Source: Sesamum alatum (lineage: Eukaryota; Streptophyta; Magnoliopsida; Lamiales; Pedaliaceae). From it: a stretch of DNA of 64,000 nt. Where the stretch lies: the NCBI GenBank assembly GCA_034509735.1, contig JACGWO010000010.1:4402001-4466000 (forward strand). The letters are read 5' to 3'. The position numbers were made by a program, and so were the translations under genes. The notes below the pieces were generated by a model. That model did no database searches and was not told the origin of the DNA. It was given only the letters and a program-made list of their open reading frames with translations. Shown here in pieces: positions 48,453 to 59,500 of this stretch (position 1 is its first letter; each line of letters begins with the position of its first letter).

Positions 48453-49374
48453 GGAAAAATTGCACTTTTGGTCCCATAGGATATACACTGTTGTACTTTT
48501 GGTCCCATTGTTTACGAGCTCAACATTTTTTGTCCCACATAAACCAAAAGTGTTGCACTTTTGGTCCCATCGCCGTTAATAGTGTTAACTTATGGATGAA
48601 AAACCACCTTTGAAAGTCAAATGTGGTTTTCTATGGTTTTAAACCACAAAACTTTATAAAGGTGGTATTTTTCCAAATTTTGACCCCAATTTGAAGATTC
48701 TCACTATATAAAATATATTTTAATAATTTAATTTAGCTAAAATTATGTAAATTTTATTCATTATAATCCTTAATTTTATAATGATATTATTATAAATGAA
48801 ATGTTAAATTATGTAATTGCAAAATTAGAATAACCACAAAAAATAGTATCCTTTGGTTAATGTTAATGTTGGATTTAAACAGGATGTTTTCTTTGTGTGC
48901 AAGAATCTTAACCCCTTAGGCACATTTTCTCACAATGTTCAATGCAATTAGTTCATTTTTTACTTTTAATTTTGCAATGTTTTTTTTTTGTAGTTATTTC
49001 AATTTTGCAATAACATAATTTAACATTTCATTTATAATAATATCATTATAAAATTAAGGATTATAATGAATCAAATTTACATAATTTTAGCTAAATTAAG
49101 TTATTAAAATACATTTTATATAGTGAGAATCTTCAAATTGGGGCCAAAAATTGGAAAAATACCACCTTTATAAATTTTAGTGGTTTTAAATCATAGAAAA
49201 CCACATTTGATTTTCTAAGGTGGTTTTTCATCCATAAGTTAACACCATTAACGGCGATGGGACCAAAAGTGCAACACTTTTGGTTCCTGTGGGACAAAAA
49301 ATGTTGAGCCCGTAAACAATGGGATCAAAAGTGCAACAGAATATATCCTGCGGGACCAAAAGTGCAATTTTCCC
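48453..49374. mobile_element. Long inverted-repeat MITE with MULE-like ends (9-bp duplication)
   Basis: The left half is mirrored by the right half over most of the 922 bp, including 'ttgcacttttggtccca', ccatcgccgttaatagtgtt and gaagattctcactatataaa. The exact 9-bp duplication AATATACAA lies at 48444-48452 and 49375-49383. The terminal bases GGAAAAATTGCACTTTTGGT resemble the 4.5-kb MULE end GAGAAAATTGCACTTTTGGT. No coding sequence is present. Confidence 0.88.
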
Positions 49375-49765
49375 AATATACAATTTTAAATGTGAGGGGT
49401 ATTTTAGTCATTATTGTTAAAAAAATGTGTTTAAGTTGACTAGGGGTCAGTGTGATTCTATGTTCGTAACATAGGGATGGTTTTTGATATTAAAATTTTT
49501 ATAAGAGAAGTTTTTGATATTTTTTTACATCACGGGGGTCAAAATGAATTTAGCCCGAATTTTATGTAATGGTTTCTTCAATAAGATGCCGGAAATTAAT
49601 AAACAAAGCTTCAGTTGAGGATAAGCGTTGACTGCTGCTTCTCCAAAATGCGACTTCGGCATAGTGTATTGTCTATGTATCAATATCATCTCTCCGCAAT
49701 TCTGCGATAAAAGTTTACACTTGAAAGCGCAATTCCGAATTGCACGAACCGTATCGTATTTCTCC

Positions 49766-52700
49766 ATGGCATTTCGCCGGAGCGCTCTTTTACTCCGCAA
49801 GGCCGTCGGCAGCAGCCGGACGGCCGCGGTGTACTCTTCCTACAGCTCGCTATTGCGTGATTCGTTCAATTATTCTGATTGCCGGAGATGGTATTCAAGC
49901 TCAGAATCCGATGGTAAAGGTACAACCATGTCAGCGGCGGGGTACCATGTCAGCAATGGGCCAGCGTACATGCGAGGAGCAGTGTTTTGGGAACCGAATA
50001 AACCCCTCACCTTCGAGGATTTTGAGATGCCCCGCCCTAAGGCCAATGAAATTCTCATCAAAACTAAGGGTAATTTAGTAGTTGACTTTAGTTTTTGTGC
50101 ATGATACTGTAGAGCTTGTATTTTTCTGTTCATGTTGGAAATTTACGGACTGCAGACTGGAAAGAAGATGGTCAAGTAGGCTAATTCTGATTTGATGAAT
50201 TTAACCATGATAAAGTCCTTTAGCTCAATATTCAGGGCAGTCTTTCTCTTCTTTTGTTTCTTTTTTGCTTCCCCTCTTTGAGTGTGACTGGGAAAAGAAA
50301 AGCTTTTGCTTTGATATGCTTTTTATGATATATTTGCCCATGTGGATTCAGCTAAAACTTGTTAGCCTCTAAAGTATATCCTTGGGCCTGTCTCTTCCAA
50401 GATATTCTGTATTACAAGGTATATGATAAGGATGTATTTGATAATTGTGTTTGAACAATGCAGCCTGTGGAGTCTGTCATTCTGATCTCCATGTAATCAA
50501 AGGTGAGCTTCCCTTTGCCAGCCCTTGTGTTGTTGGGCATGAGATTACTGGTGAAGTGGTTGAACATGGGCCACTTACTGACAGCAAAATCATCGAAAGG
50601 TTTGTTAAGTAGTGATCTCCATATACCTTTGTACTATTATGTTGGGCAGACGGAAAATAACTTCTGTTTGATTTCAGATTTCCAGTTGGATCGCAGGTTG
50701 TTGGGGCTTTCATAATGCCTTGTGGAAGCTGTTTCTTCTGTTCTAAGGCAAGTATGTCATGAGGCGCCTTTTGAATGTTGATGTATGCACAATTCCTAAA
50801 GTGAGTTCAGTACCAGGTAAATTTTATATATCATCTTGACAACATTATGTCTTGGGTGAAAACAGGGTCAAGATGATTTATGCGAGTCCTTTTTTGCCTA
50901 TAACCGAGCGAAAGGACCCTTTATGATGGTGAAACAAGGCTGTTTCTGCGCGGCAGTGGTATATCCCTACCAACGGACTTTCCCTAAAATAAGCATTATG
51001 TACAACTCTACATGTCATCTAAGTATGCACATTTTGAATTCTCCTGGAGTATATTCTTCCTGAATATAGCATTTCAATGAATATGTTGATTCATGTTACA
51101 TATCATTATATGTGTAATGTGAGTCTATTTGAAAGCGAGCAATCATAATGTGGTCTTGGTCAAGAACAGTCGTCATTTGTTTGATTGTAGTAAGCTTAAT
51201 ATTTTCCGTAGTATAACTGCTTAAATAGGTGCAGCCACTTTATCTGTATTTTTTGTCTTAAATTATGCGAAATTTTGACCAATTACCATGCCCAAACCTT
51301 CCCAAGAATTTATATTTGTACTTCGTTCTTTCCTTTTTGGTGTATATATTTTAGTTCTTGGGAGCAAGTATATTAAACAGGGGGCTGCATCAAATTTTGA
51401 TCCTTATGCTTATCTGTAGTTTTTCTTCTAGTTTCATGAAAATCTCATCCTTCTTTTGTAATTGAATTATTATAGTCTTAAAACCCAGAGCCTAATATAC
51501 ATTTGGTGTTATTCAATGAATATGCTATTCTGCAGGGAAGCCAGTTTATATGTATAGCATGGGAGGTCTTGCGGAATTCTGTGTGGTACCAGCACATGGA
51601 TTAACTGTTCTACCTAACTCATTGCCCTACACAGAATCTGCTATTCTAGGATGTGCAGTTTTTACTGCTTATGGGGCTATGGCTCACGCTGCTCAGGTGC
51701 ATCCAGGTGATGCCATTGCCATTATTGGCATCGGTGGTGTTGGATCAAGGTAATAAGCAGACGTCTATGTTGTTACATTTTCATAATTTTATATCTTTAT
51801 TCTGCATTCAACCATAAAAAATTTGGATGAAGGCAGGCTGTGTTTGAACCTTGAATAGTAAGGAGTCCATAAATCATGTTAAAATATTTCTTACTTGGTT
51901 TCTGTAAGTTGCAAGGATAGAGGTTTTTGGAAAAATTTCTCTGAATTGTCTCTTCTCCTGGTACTTGTGTAATTAAAATCTTTTGAAATTGGTAAAAGTA
52001 AGAACAGAGTTATCCAAATTTTCTTTTATTTATGTCATCACTTAGAAATTAACTTATCAAATCAATTACATCCGGTAACAATTGATTACTAACCTGAACA
52101 CCTTGATTTCTGATGTTGCAGTTAAGAGAAGTAGGTTCTTTTCTTTCTCTTGCTACTTCTTGGTTGCTGTCTCGTCATTCCCATTGCAGATGGCATGAAA
52201 TTTCTCCTATCTCACCTTCTAGGAACTACTTAAAGAGCTACAACCTTTCTTAAAAAAACAAAGACCTTTAGGAAGTCAGAACAATAAAGTTATAAACTTT
52301 AATAGTAGTTTTGTAAAGGAAGCGAGAAGATAAAGCGAACTAATAAAAGTAGTTCTATAATAAGCCATGAGCATAAGCTGTTTTTTTCGTCTAGTTTGTT
52401 TGTTGAAATAGATATACGTACAATTTGATGAATGACAAAGATGCATATATCAGAGAGACATGCAACGATCAGTTTCAGCTGTCTCCTGCTGGAGAAGGGA
52501 CAGTACCAAATAAAAATCTTGAATTTGTAGGATATCCACAAGTTTCTAAGCTTGCGTGCTGAAACAATGGTTCAAGTCCATCTGAAACTTAAACTGAAAG
52601 CGTAACTACAAACATGCAACACATCATGTCAGGAAAGCACCTGAAGCATTTAGTGGGTCTGTCTGCTTGGCAAGATTGGAGATACGAGTGAGCTGCTTTT

Positions 52701-55700
52701 TAATATGTTTGTTATATGTGCTAATCGAAAACCTAAGTTCAAACCACCCAGCTGTAAAAGTTTTCGCTAGTGCCATTGAAGGGTAAAATTACATTTCATT
52801 ATTATAAGATTTAAGTTTTGTGTCAGGGTGTAGCTATTATAGCAAATTTGATTCATTTATGGTTTTAATTGTAAAACATCAAACAGTTGTCTGCAGATAG
52901 CCAGGGCCTTTGGGGCTTCTGAGATTATTGCAGTAGATGTCCAAGATGAGAAACTTCAGAAAGCTAAGACACTTGGGGCTACTCATGCCATAAATGCACG
53001 ACAGGAAGATGCTGTTGCAAAGATCAAAGTACATACTCTATTCCTTGACTTTGAATTGTAGACGTACTATGAAAGTAACAAACTCTGATAAAAAATGGAC
53101 CAAATACTCAGTGTTAAACTGAGAAGTGGGCTGCGCGAGCAAATTAGGCAGGCTTACTCCAGATTTTGGCGCAAAGCAGTAGGTCCTTGGCTAACGCCGT
53201 TTTTCATGTTGACAAGCTGTAACTTAGATCATCAATTGTGTCCATTCACAAAGAACTCGTACCACTAAAACAAATCTGACACCCCATGAGGCATTTTTCG
53301 GATGCTTGAGAGCGCTCAACAGTTCTATAAATGTATTCTTATGTTTTGTTTTATGACAAACTTAATAGAGTCTCAGCTCAAATTTGAGTTGCTCATTTTC
53401 CGTGTCCTTATAAGCTTATTCCGTAGGACTACAACCATTCAATTTGTTGAAGGTTGAATGGTACTTGCTGCATGGACCATATTAATCTTATTAGTGCCAG
53501 TATACTTAATTTTCTCTTATTGCTCTCCTTTTTTTTTTTTTTTTCTTTTTTTTTTTCTTTTTTTAAAGACACGCACCCAACACAAGCACACACCCAACGT
53601 TCCAACATGAGACCTCCCATAGGGAAGTCTTGTGCCCGAACCATTGGACTTATTGCGCTTCGGGGTTTATTCTCAATAAGTCCAAAAATGTCATATAGAA
53701 TTTATTTTTTGTTCTATACTTCTGAGAAAAACAATCTGCCTATGATATAACTATAGACATGTGTTCTTCACAACACATGGAATTAAATTGTTATAGGCAA
53801 CAAATATAAATCTCTCTCACCTCTCTAACAGTTAAGCATTTGGGTAAGGTGGTCGGCAAAAAGGAGGTTCGAGATTCGCGTCTCACTGCCACCCCTTTTT
53901 GGCGAATAAGTGTTCATGTGCCTGGTGTTGTGAAAATAATTAGGTGACTTGTGTGTGAGGGCATGTTAGAGACAATAGAAATTATCTTCACTCTTGAACA
54001 AGTTAATCTTTTGGAGATATAGTCTTCCAATGTAAATCATAATTTAGAAGTAATATCGTTTTATGAAGCAATATTAAAATTTTTCTGTTGTATTCCTCAA
54101 CACCTCCGAAAGCCACATTAAAGTTTCTTATCATTTGTACTTCAGTAAACAGATCATTAGTCTATGAATTTTATAATTTTCCTTGTTCATTCCTTTCTAG
54201 TTCTAGAAAGTGAATATAGTCAAGCTATATTTTTCGCTACACTCAGCTGTAATGCTGAACCTGGAACAGGATTGTGCTGCTTCTAATAGCTGAATCTGGA
54301 ATGGAATTATGCTTCTTTCTTTGAGCTACCTATATATTTATCTTTCATAAGTGAAGCATTATAATATTAGATCATGATGTCATTCATTCATCCCTGGTGA
54401 GAGAATTCTTATCTAAGCAAACAACTTATTCTTAAGCAAAGATTCAGGCATTTGAGGTTTTTAACCCTTTTTTGTACGGTATAGAAGCATCAAGATTGTG
54501 TTTTTCATTGTTGTCCTTAATAACATTACCATGGTACTTGCTTTTCTTGGCGAGGGATTTTTGCTTGTCATCTTTTGATTCGTTTGAAACAGATTGTCAA
54601 TAGTGCTCAAGTATAAGGTGATTTTGAATTCTAATTGATAATTTACTAGTGGCTTTCATGCTTGCAAAAAGGAGCCTAATTTATTTTTTTGTTTGGCCAT
54701 AAACCTGTTTTCGGTTTAAGCATTGGGGAATCGTTTCAGGATAAATATGATTCTGAAATCGCATGGTTGCAATATTGAACAGGAAATTACGGGAGGAAGA
54801 GGTGTGGACATCGCTGTGGAGGCCTTAGGAAGAGCACAAACATTTTCACAATGCGTACAAAGTGTCCGGGATGGAGGGAAAGCTGTAATGATTGGTCTTA
54901 CGCTCTCTGGTGCTAAAGGGGAGGTTGATATAAACCATTTGGTTCGTAGACAGGTGTGTTTCCTTTTGTCCTTCAATCTATTTGTTCAGTCTGTCTCCTC
55001 CATCATCCACGCCAAGTTTTAATTAGGTGCTCCTAGTGACTTGTAGAATGGACCTCAATGTTGCTGAATGCAAAGAATAGTTGCTATTCTGCTGAAATGA
55101 AACTAAATAGTGTGGAACAATAATTAAAGGGCTTGTCAGATGTTTCTTGGTGAAAGGATTCTTTTGTCGCTTAATCTAACTTCCTTAATATGAGAAATGT
55201 CTACTTGTGCTTAATAAAACTGTACGGCATTGTTGAATGGGAGCTCTTTAATACCCTAATGCAGTCTGATGCACAACCCTGTCATTGGTTAGAGCACATT
55301 CTTTTATTCAAGAACTGTAAATTTGGCATCTTACTTCTGCTCGTAACTTAATTTGTTATCTAACTGCTGCACTGGAGGGATGGGTAGAGTCGTTATGAAA
55401 ATGTTATTTTCCAGACAGTAAAACTAACGATGTCTATGTAGATATTAGGAATTGTAGCTGATATTATCTACATGAGCTATATCGTATCCACTTACTTTTG
55501 CAATTCATGATGCAGATAAAAGTGATCGGCTCTTACGGAGGCAGGGCAAGGCAAGACCTTCCGAAATTGATTAAGCTGGCAGAGAGAGGCATTTTTAATC
55601 TTGAAGCCGCCGTTTCAAGGAAGTGCAAATTTGATGAGGTAGGGCAGGCATATAAAGACCTTGACGACGGAAGTATTGTAGGGCGTGCTGTGGTTGAGAT

Positions 55701-55707
55701 CATGTAA
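49766..55707 (+). CDS. Zinc-dependent alcohol dehydrogenase-like protein, frameshifted exon 4
   Basis: Eight exons: 49766-50069, 50464-50599, 50678-50747, 50866-50958, 51536-51749, 52887-53028, 54783-54953 and 55516-55707, about 440 residues. It belongs to the medium-chain dehydrogenase family and resembles Arabidopsis At5g63620. A basic Ser/Arg-rich leader suggests organelle import. Catalytic zinc ligands sit in CGVCHSD and GHE, and the structural-zinc cysteines in CGSCFFC plus DDLC. The NAD-binding glycines are GIGGVGSS. The substrate is unknown. Exon 4 is one base short: after NRAKG the sequence has GGACCC, where a second A would keep frame with the following TLYDGETRLFL-like sequence, and the phases of exons 3 and 5 require that base. 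As read the protein is truncated. Intron 3 uses a GC donor (AAG|gcaagt). An upstream in-frame ATG at 49628 is less likely. Confidence 0.85.
53530..53668 (-). mobile_element. SINE-like element, copy 2
   Basis: Read on the minus strand it contains ATGGTTCGGGCACAAGACTT, then GGTCTCATGTTGGAAC (decayed B-box), then GGGTGTGTGCTTGTGTTGGG, and ends in an A-rich tail (complement of the T-runs at 53529-53566). It matches copy 1 at 31672-31785 over about 75 bases. It lies in intron 6 of the dehydrogenase gene. Confidence 0.5.
53820..53960 (+). mobile_element. Possible second SINE type
   Basis: GTTAAGCATTTGGG followed about 35 bases later by AGGTTCGAGATTC has the spacing of Pol III A and B boxes. No second copy was found in this window, so this is a weak call. 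Confidence 0.3.
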
Positions 55708-56538
55708 TCCTCGTCATTACAAATTATGTGAAGCTGATGCCCCTTCACCTTCTGGCAACCTTGTACTTCTTTGTTCCAGTCATTAGAACAGGTACCAAAC
55801 ATAATAATGTCATATGAGGAAAGGGACATCTTGTGCAAACAGGTTCTTTTATGAAGTTGTGCTACGGTCTGAACCCGTTTCATATAGCGTTCTACCGTTC
55901 CTGATTTTGATATGAGCCAAAGGTCCTGTAAGGAAAGCAAGCCTGGACTCAACTCATCGACTCGAACCAAGCATTCTAAAGTCACTCTCCAAATACAACG
56001 ACATTGTCATATCGTTAACGTCTTATTAGTGCAGCATATGGATGTGAAAAACTGTTGAAATAGCACGAAATCATGTAAATCGGAAGCTTAATACATTCAA
56101 AATTCTCTCTACAGCCAACCTGAATCATCTAGGGGAAAAAGTTTTATGGGAAAAGATGCATCAAACAATATGTAGTACATAAGACAAGGTGAAGATAAGA
56201 GAGTATCCACAGGGATGATGCACATCCAAGTAGCATAATTCAGAAATTGGCTAAGGAATAGAATGCCATTCACAAAAATCAGTCAGTAGCAGTTACATAC
56301 CGGGCAATCGCATGTGGTTTATTACCAAAATTTCCATCCAATGATGGCCTGTGCCGGCCCAGGTTCACAAAACTCCGTCCCAACAAAAGAATTTGTAAGC
56401 TTTTGACTGGGATAGAAGAACTATCTACCATATCCCAATAAGCATTGTTAACTTTCAACAGGATAGCAAAGATCCTACACCTCCTATTTACCACATAATC
56501 GGGTGGTTAGTTGCGTCTATACCTCTAATAAATGACAA
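55708..56538. other. Convergent 3' flanks of dehydrogenase and DDT genes
   Basis: The two genes end toward each other here, so the interval should hold both 3' untranslated regions. No independent gene or repeat is seen. Confidence 0.5.
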
Positions 56539-59500
56539 TTACAATTCTTTCCACTTGTTCACATACTTGAGGAATGCAAGTGCAGGGTTTTCCCTAGGTG
56601 GGGCACGAACACGAGTTGATCTCCGAACCAGAGCCTCTTCCATTTCAATTTGCTGTGTTGCCTCCTTCGATCTCTTCTGAAGTTCCGAGCTGCAAAACAT
56701 TGAGCAGGATTAGTTCCGCCAGAAATAAAAATCAAAATCAAGTGGATAGTCATGTAGAAGTTGTGTTCGGATTATATCCAAATGAAAAATTCAGACAGAA
56801 GTATAATGTCAAGCCTATAATTAATGTTTGTACTGATGGCTGAGAATCTCGAATAATCTTAGAATAAAGTACCACCAAGATGCAATGTTTGCATATCTCC
56901 ATACTTGGTACTTTTAACTTTAGAAGTATAACTATTCAATGATCCAAAGCTACAAAATTCCTCAAAATCAAGCAACATGCATTCTATAACATTGATTTGT
57001 AAAAGCCAGCTCGTAATCCGGAGTAAAATTACTTCCGGTGAAAAAATTACTTGGCCTGATCCCCAAGATGTAACGGACATTGATAAAAAATAATTGATCA
57101 ATATATTCACTTTCCGCACATATCTAAATATATAAATGTATAGTACATTCAAATAACAAACAAGGAAGCAATCCTCGATTAAGCCAAAAAACTGGCATCA
57201 GAAACAGCCATGCAATAGTAAATGAGAAAGAAAGTAAATAACTAACCATATTTTGTCATAAAATTTCTGCAGCTGCTTTTTGAGAGCCCTCTCTCTCTCA
57301 CCTTTTATATTCAATGAGCCAATCAAAGCATCAAGCTGCCAGAACAAAGAGAGATCAGAATGCTACAAGTATTAAGTAAATATAAAACATCAAATGTGTC
57401 AGAATAAAGCCACGGCATTATACCTCTTCCTTGGTTTGGTAATAGCCCCACTGTGTGGAGTCAGAGCTCTCGACAAATATTCTTCCGTCACGTCGAAAAA
57501 ACCAATACCTGCAATGATTTTTGTCTTTCCCTAATGGACTAGTGCGTATAAATCTCTTCTCAATTTCCCGTTCGAGAAATTCTTTCTGCATAAGGAAAAG
57601 GAAGCAGACGTATGAATGCACAAGTTTGCAATACACCTACTACTTTATCTCTACCTCCTTTTTTTCTCCCTTCTTCTATACACATGAATATGTGTGCATG
57701 AGCACACACAAAGAGAGGAGGGAGAGAGGGAGGGAGGGAGGGGGAGAGAGAGAGAGAGACCCACCCGTTCTTCAGCACTCTTCATCTCTATTGATTCCTT
57801 GATTTCATTTTTCATCAATTTATGGATTTCCCTCTTAGATGGATTATTAACATCTTCTGGAGAGGGATTGCGTTCAACCTTCTGTTTCTTAGCATTCTTC
57901 TTAGATGTGCCGTCTCCTTCTTCATTCTCACTGAAAAAATATTTACAGAGGAATAAACAGCAGGCAAAGAGAAAAGGTACGGCTAGTACGAGATCACATT
58001 AATCCAACTCGCCAACCAATTGTAAACTCGAAGTAATTAAAAATCAATCAATTCCAACCTGTTTCTAGCTGAATGATTCTGTTGGGAAAGAACTTTTCCA
58101 TTACTCTTATCCGGAGTGACTTCATTGGCTATACTATGATAGCCAGATTTCACTCGACGCTCTTCTTTAACTTCCTTGCCATTAGCTTTTGACTTCCTCC
58201 GCTCCTTTTCTTCCCTCCTCTTTCTCCCTTCATCCAGTGCTTCATCCCTCCGTGTAGCAGCAAGTGCCTGCCTTTCTTCAATAAATTCATCCAACTTGTC
58301 CTTGATTGTATCTGTCTCCAGAGCATGAGCAACCAGTTCACGGAAGATTGCCAATTTCACACGAATCTCTAATAGGCCATAATGACCTCGCTTAATAGTA
58401 CTTATGTGCATCGATAATTCATCACCACAACTTGTTTCCAAGAAATCGCATAAATATTCACTCCAGGTGATCTGTGTAATCTGAAATGAGATGGGGAGAG
58501 AAAAAAATGAGAAAGGGTACTTAAACATTAGTTCTCAGAAGGAAAGAAAGAAAATAAAACCATCAAGTACTATTTCATGTGATAAATAGCCTGTGCATAA
58601 ATGTATTTTTCAAATGTTAACCTTTGGCTTCCTCTTTTTCTTTTCTATTGCCAGCGCGAATTTTTCATTGTCCTTAACAAGCAAGCGAAGAAGAGCTGAA
58701 TAAGATTCCACAAGTAGCATAGGAGTGGTGTCCTTGTAGCAAAGGGAATTCTCAAAGTCTTCAAGGGAAAAAGGAGACAAATTCAATAGCCGGCCAAAAG
58801 AAGCACAGAAATCCCACACCATCAGAGCATCCCCAACGCAATCCATAGGTACACTGAAATCCCTGCAAGGAGAAGGCCTTTCCGACAAAAGCCTATCTTC
58901 CTCGGTAGGGCGCACCAGCAGGTCATCAATAGGATACTTAATGGATTGATCTTCTGGGTCTTCATTCACTGCAAACACCAATAGAGTTAATGAGACCAAG
59001 AGACAGACCAAGATACAGTTAAATGGAGGGATGAACGTAAAGATTTGAGATAGTCGTGGACTGAATAACTAAAAAGACGAAGCATTAAGAAAATAATAAT
59101 AAAAGCACTGTCCCACAAGACAATAGAAGGAAAGAGATAGTCCAACAGGCAGATAAATAAAATGCATATGCAGACACAAAAAGAAGAAGAGAAGGGGACC
59201 TAACCCAACCACCACACCCATCCCCATTCCCAGATCTCTCCTTTATGATCATTAAAACTGATCCAACCATAACTGCTGAGGGAATTTCCGCAAGAATACA
59301 AGAAAATGCAACAGAAATAGGAAAGCAGAATTTATGATGCTCGACTCAAAAAGTATACCAATTAAAACCTACCTTCATCAGCACTCTTTCCAGGCAATGA
59401 GGATTCAGATGTTAGTTTATTCCTCCGTGTATATACCTTGATCTTCTTTTCACTTGCCTCCTAAGAAAAATCAACAGAAAACAATATCACCTACATAAGC

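Larger units (their letters stand above)
47825..49555. mobile_element. Older inverted-repeat element hosting a nested MITE (candidate)
   Basis: The left side (acaagaacccctatgatata, ttaaaaaacccccctgt) and the right side (complement of atgtaaaaaaatatcaaaaact, with agggatgg) look like decayed inverted copies around a central CT run, GC-rich block and the MITE at 48453-49374. The pairing is weak and the outer limits are approximate. Confidence 0.3.

Noticed and set aside
49628..49765. Upstream ATG extending the dehydrogenase by 46 residues
   Set aside because: The ATG at 49766 gives a typical organelle leader (MAFRRSALLLRKA); the extension is Cys/Ile-rich and unlike it.
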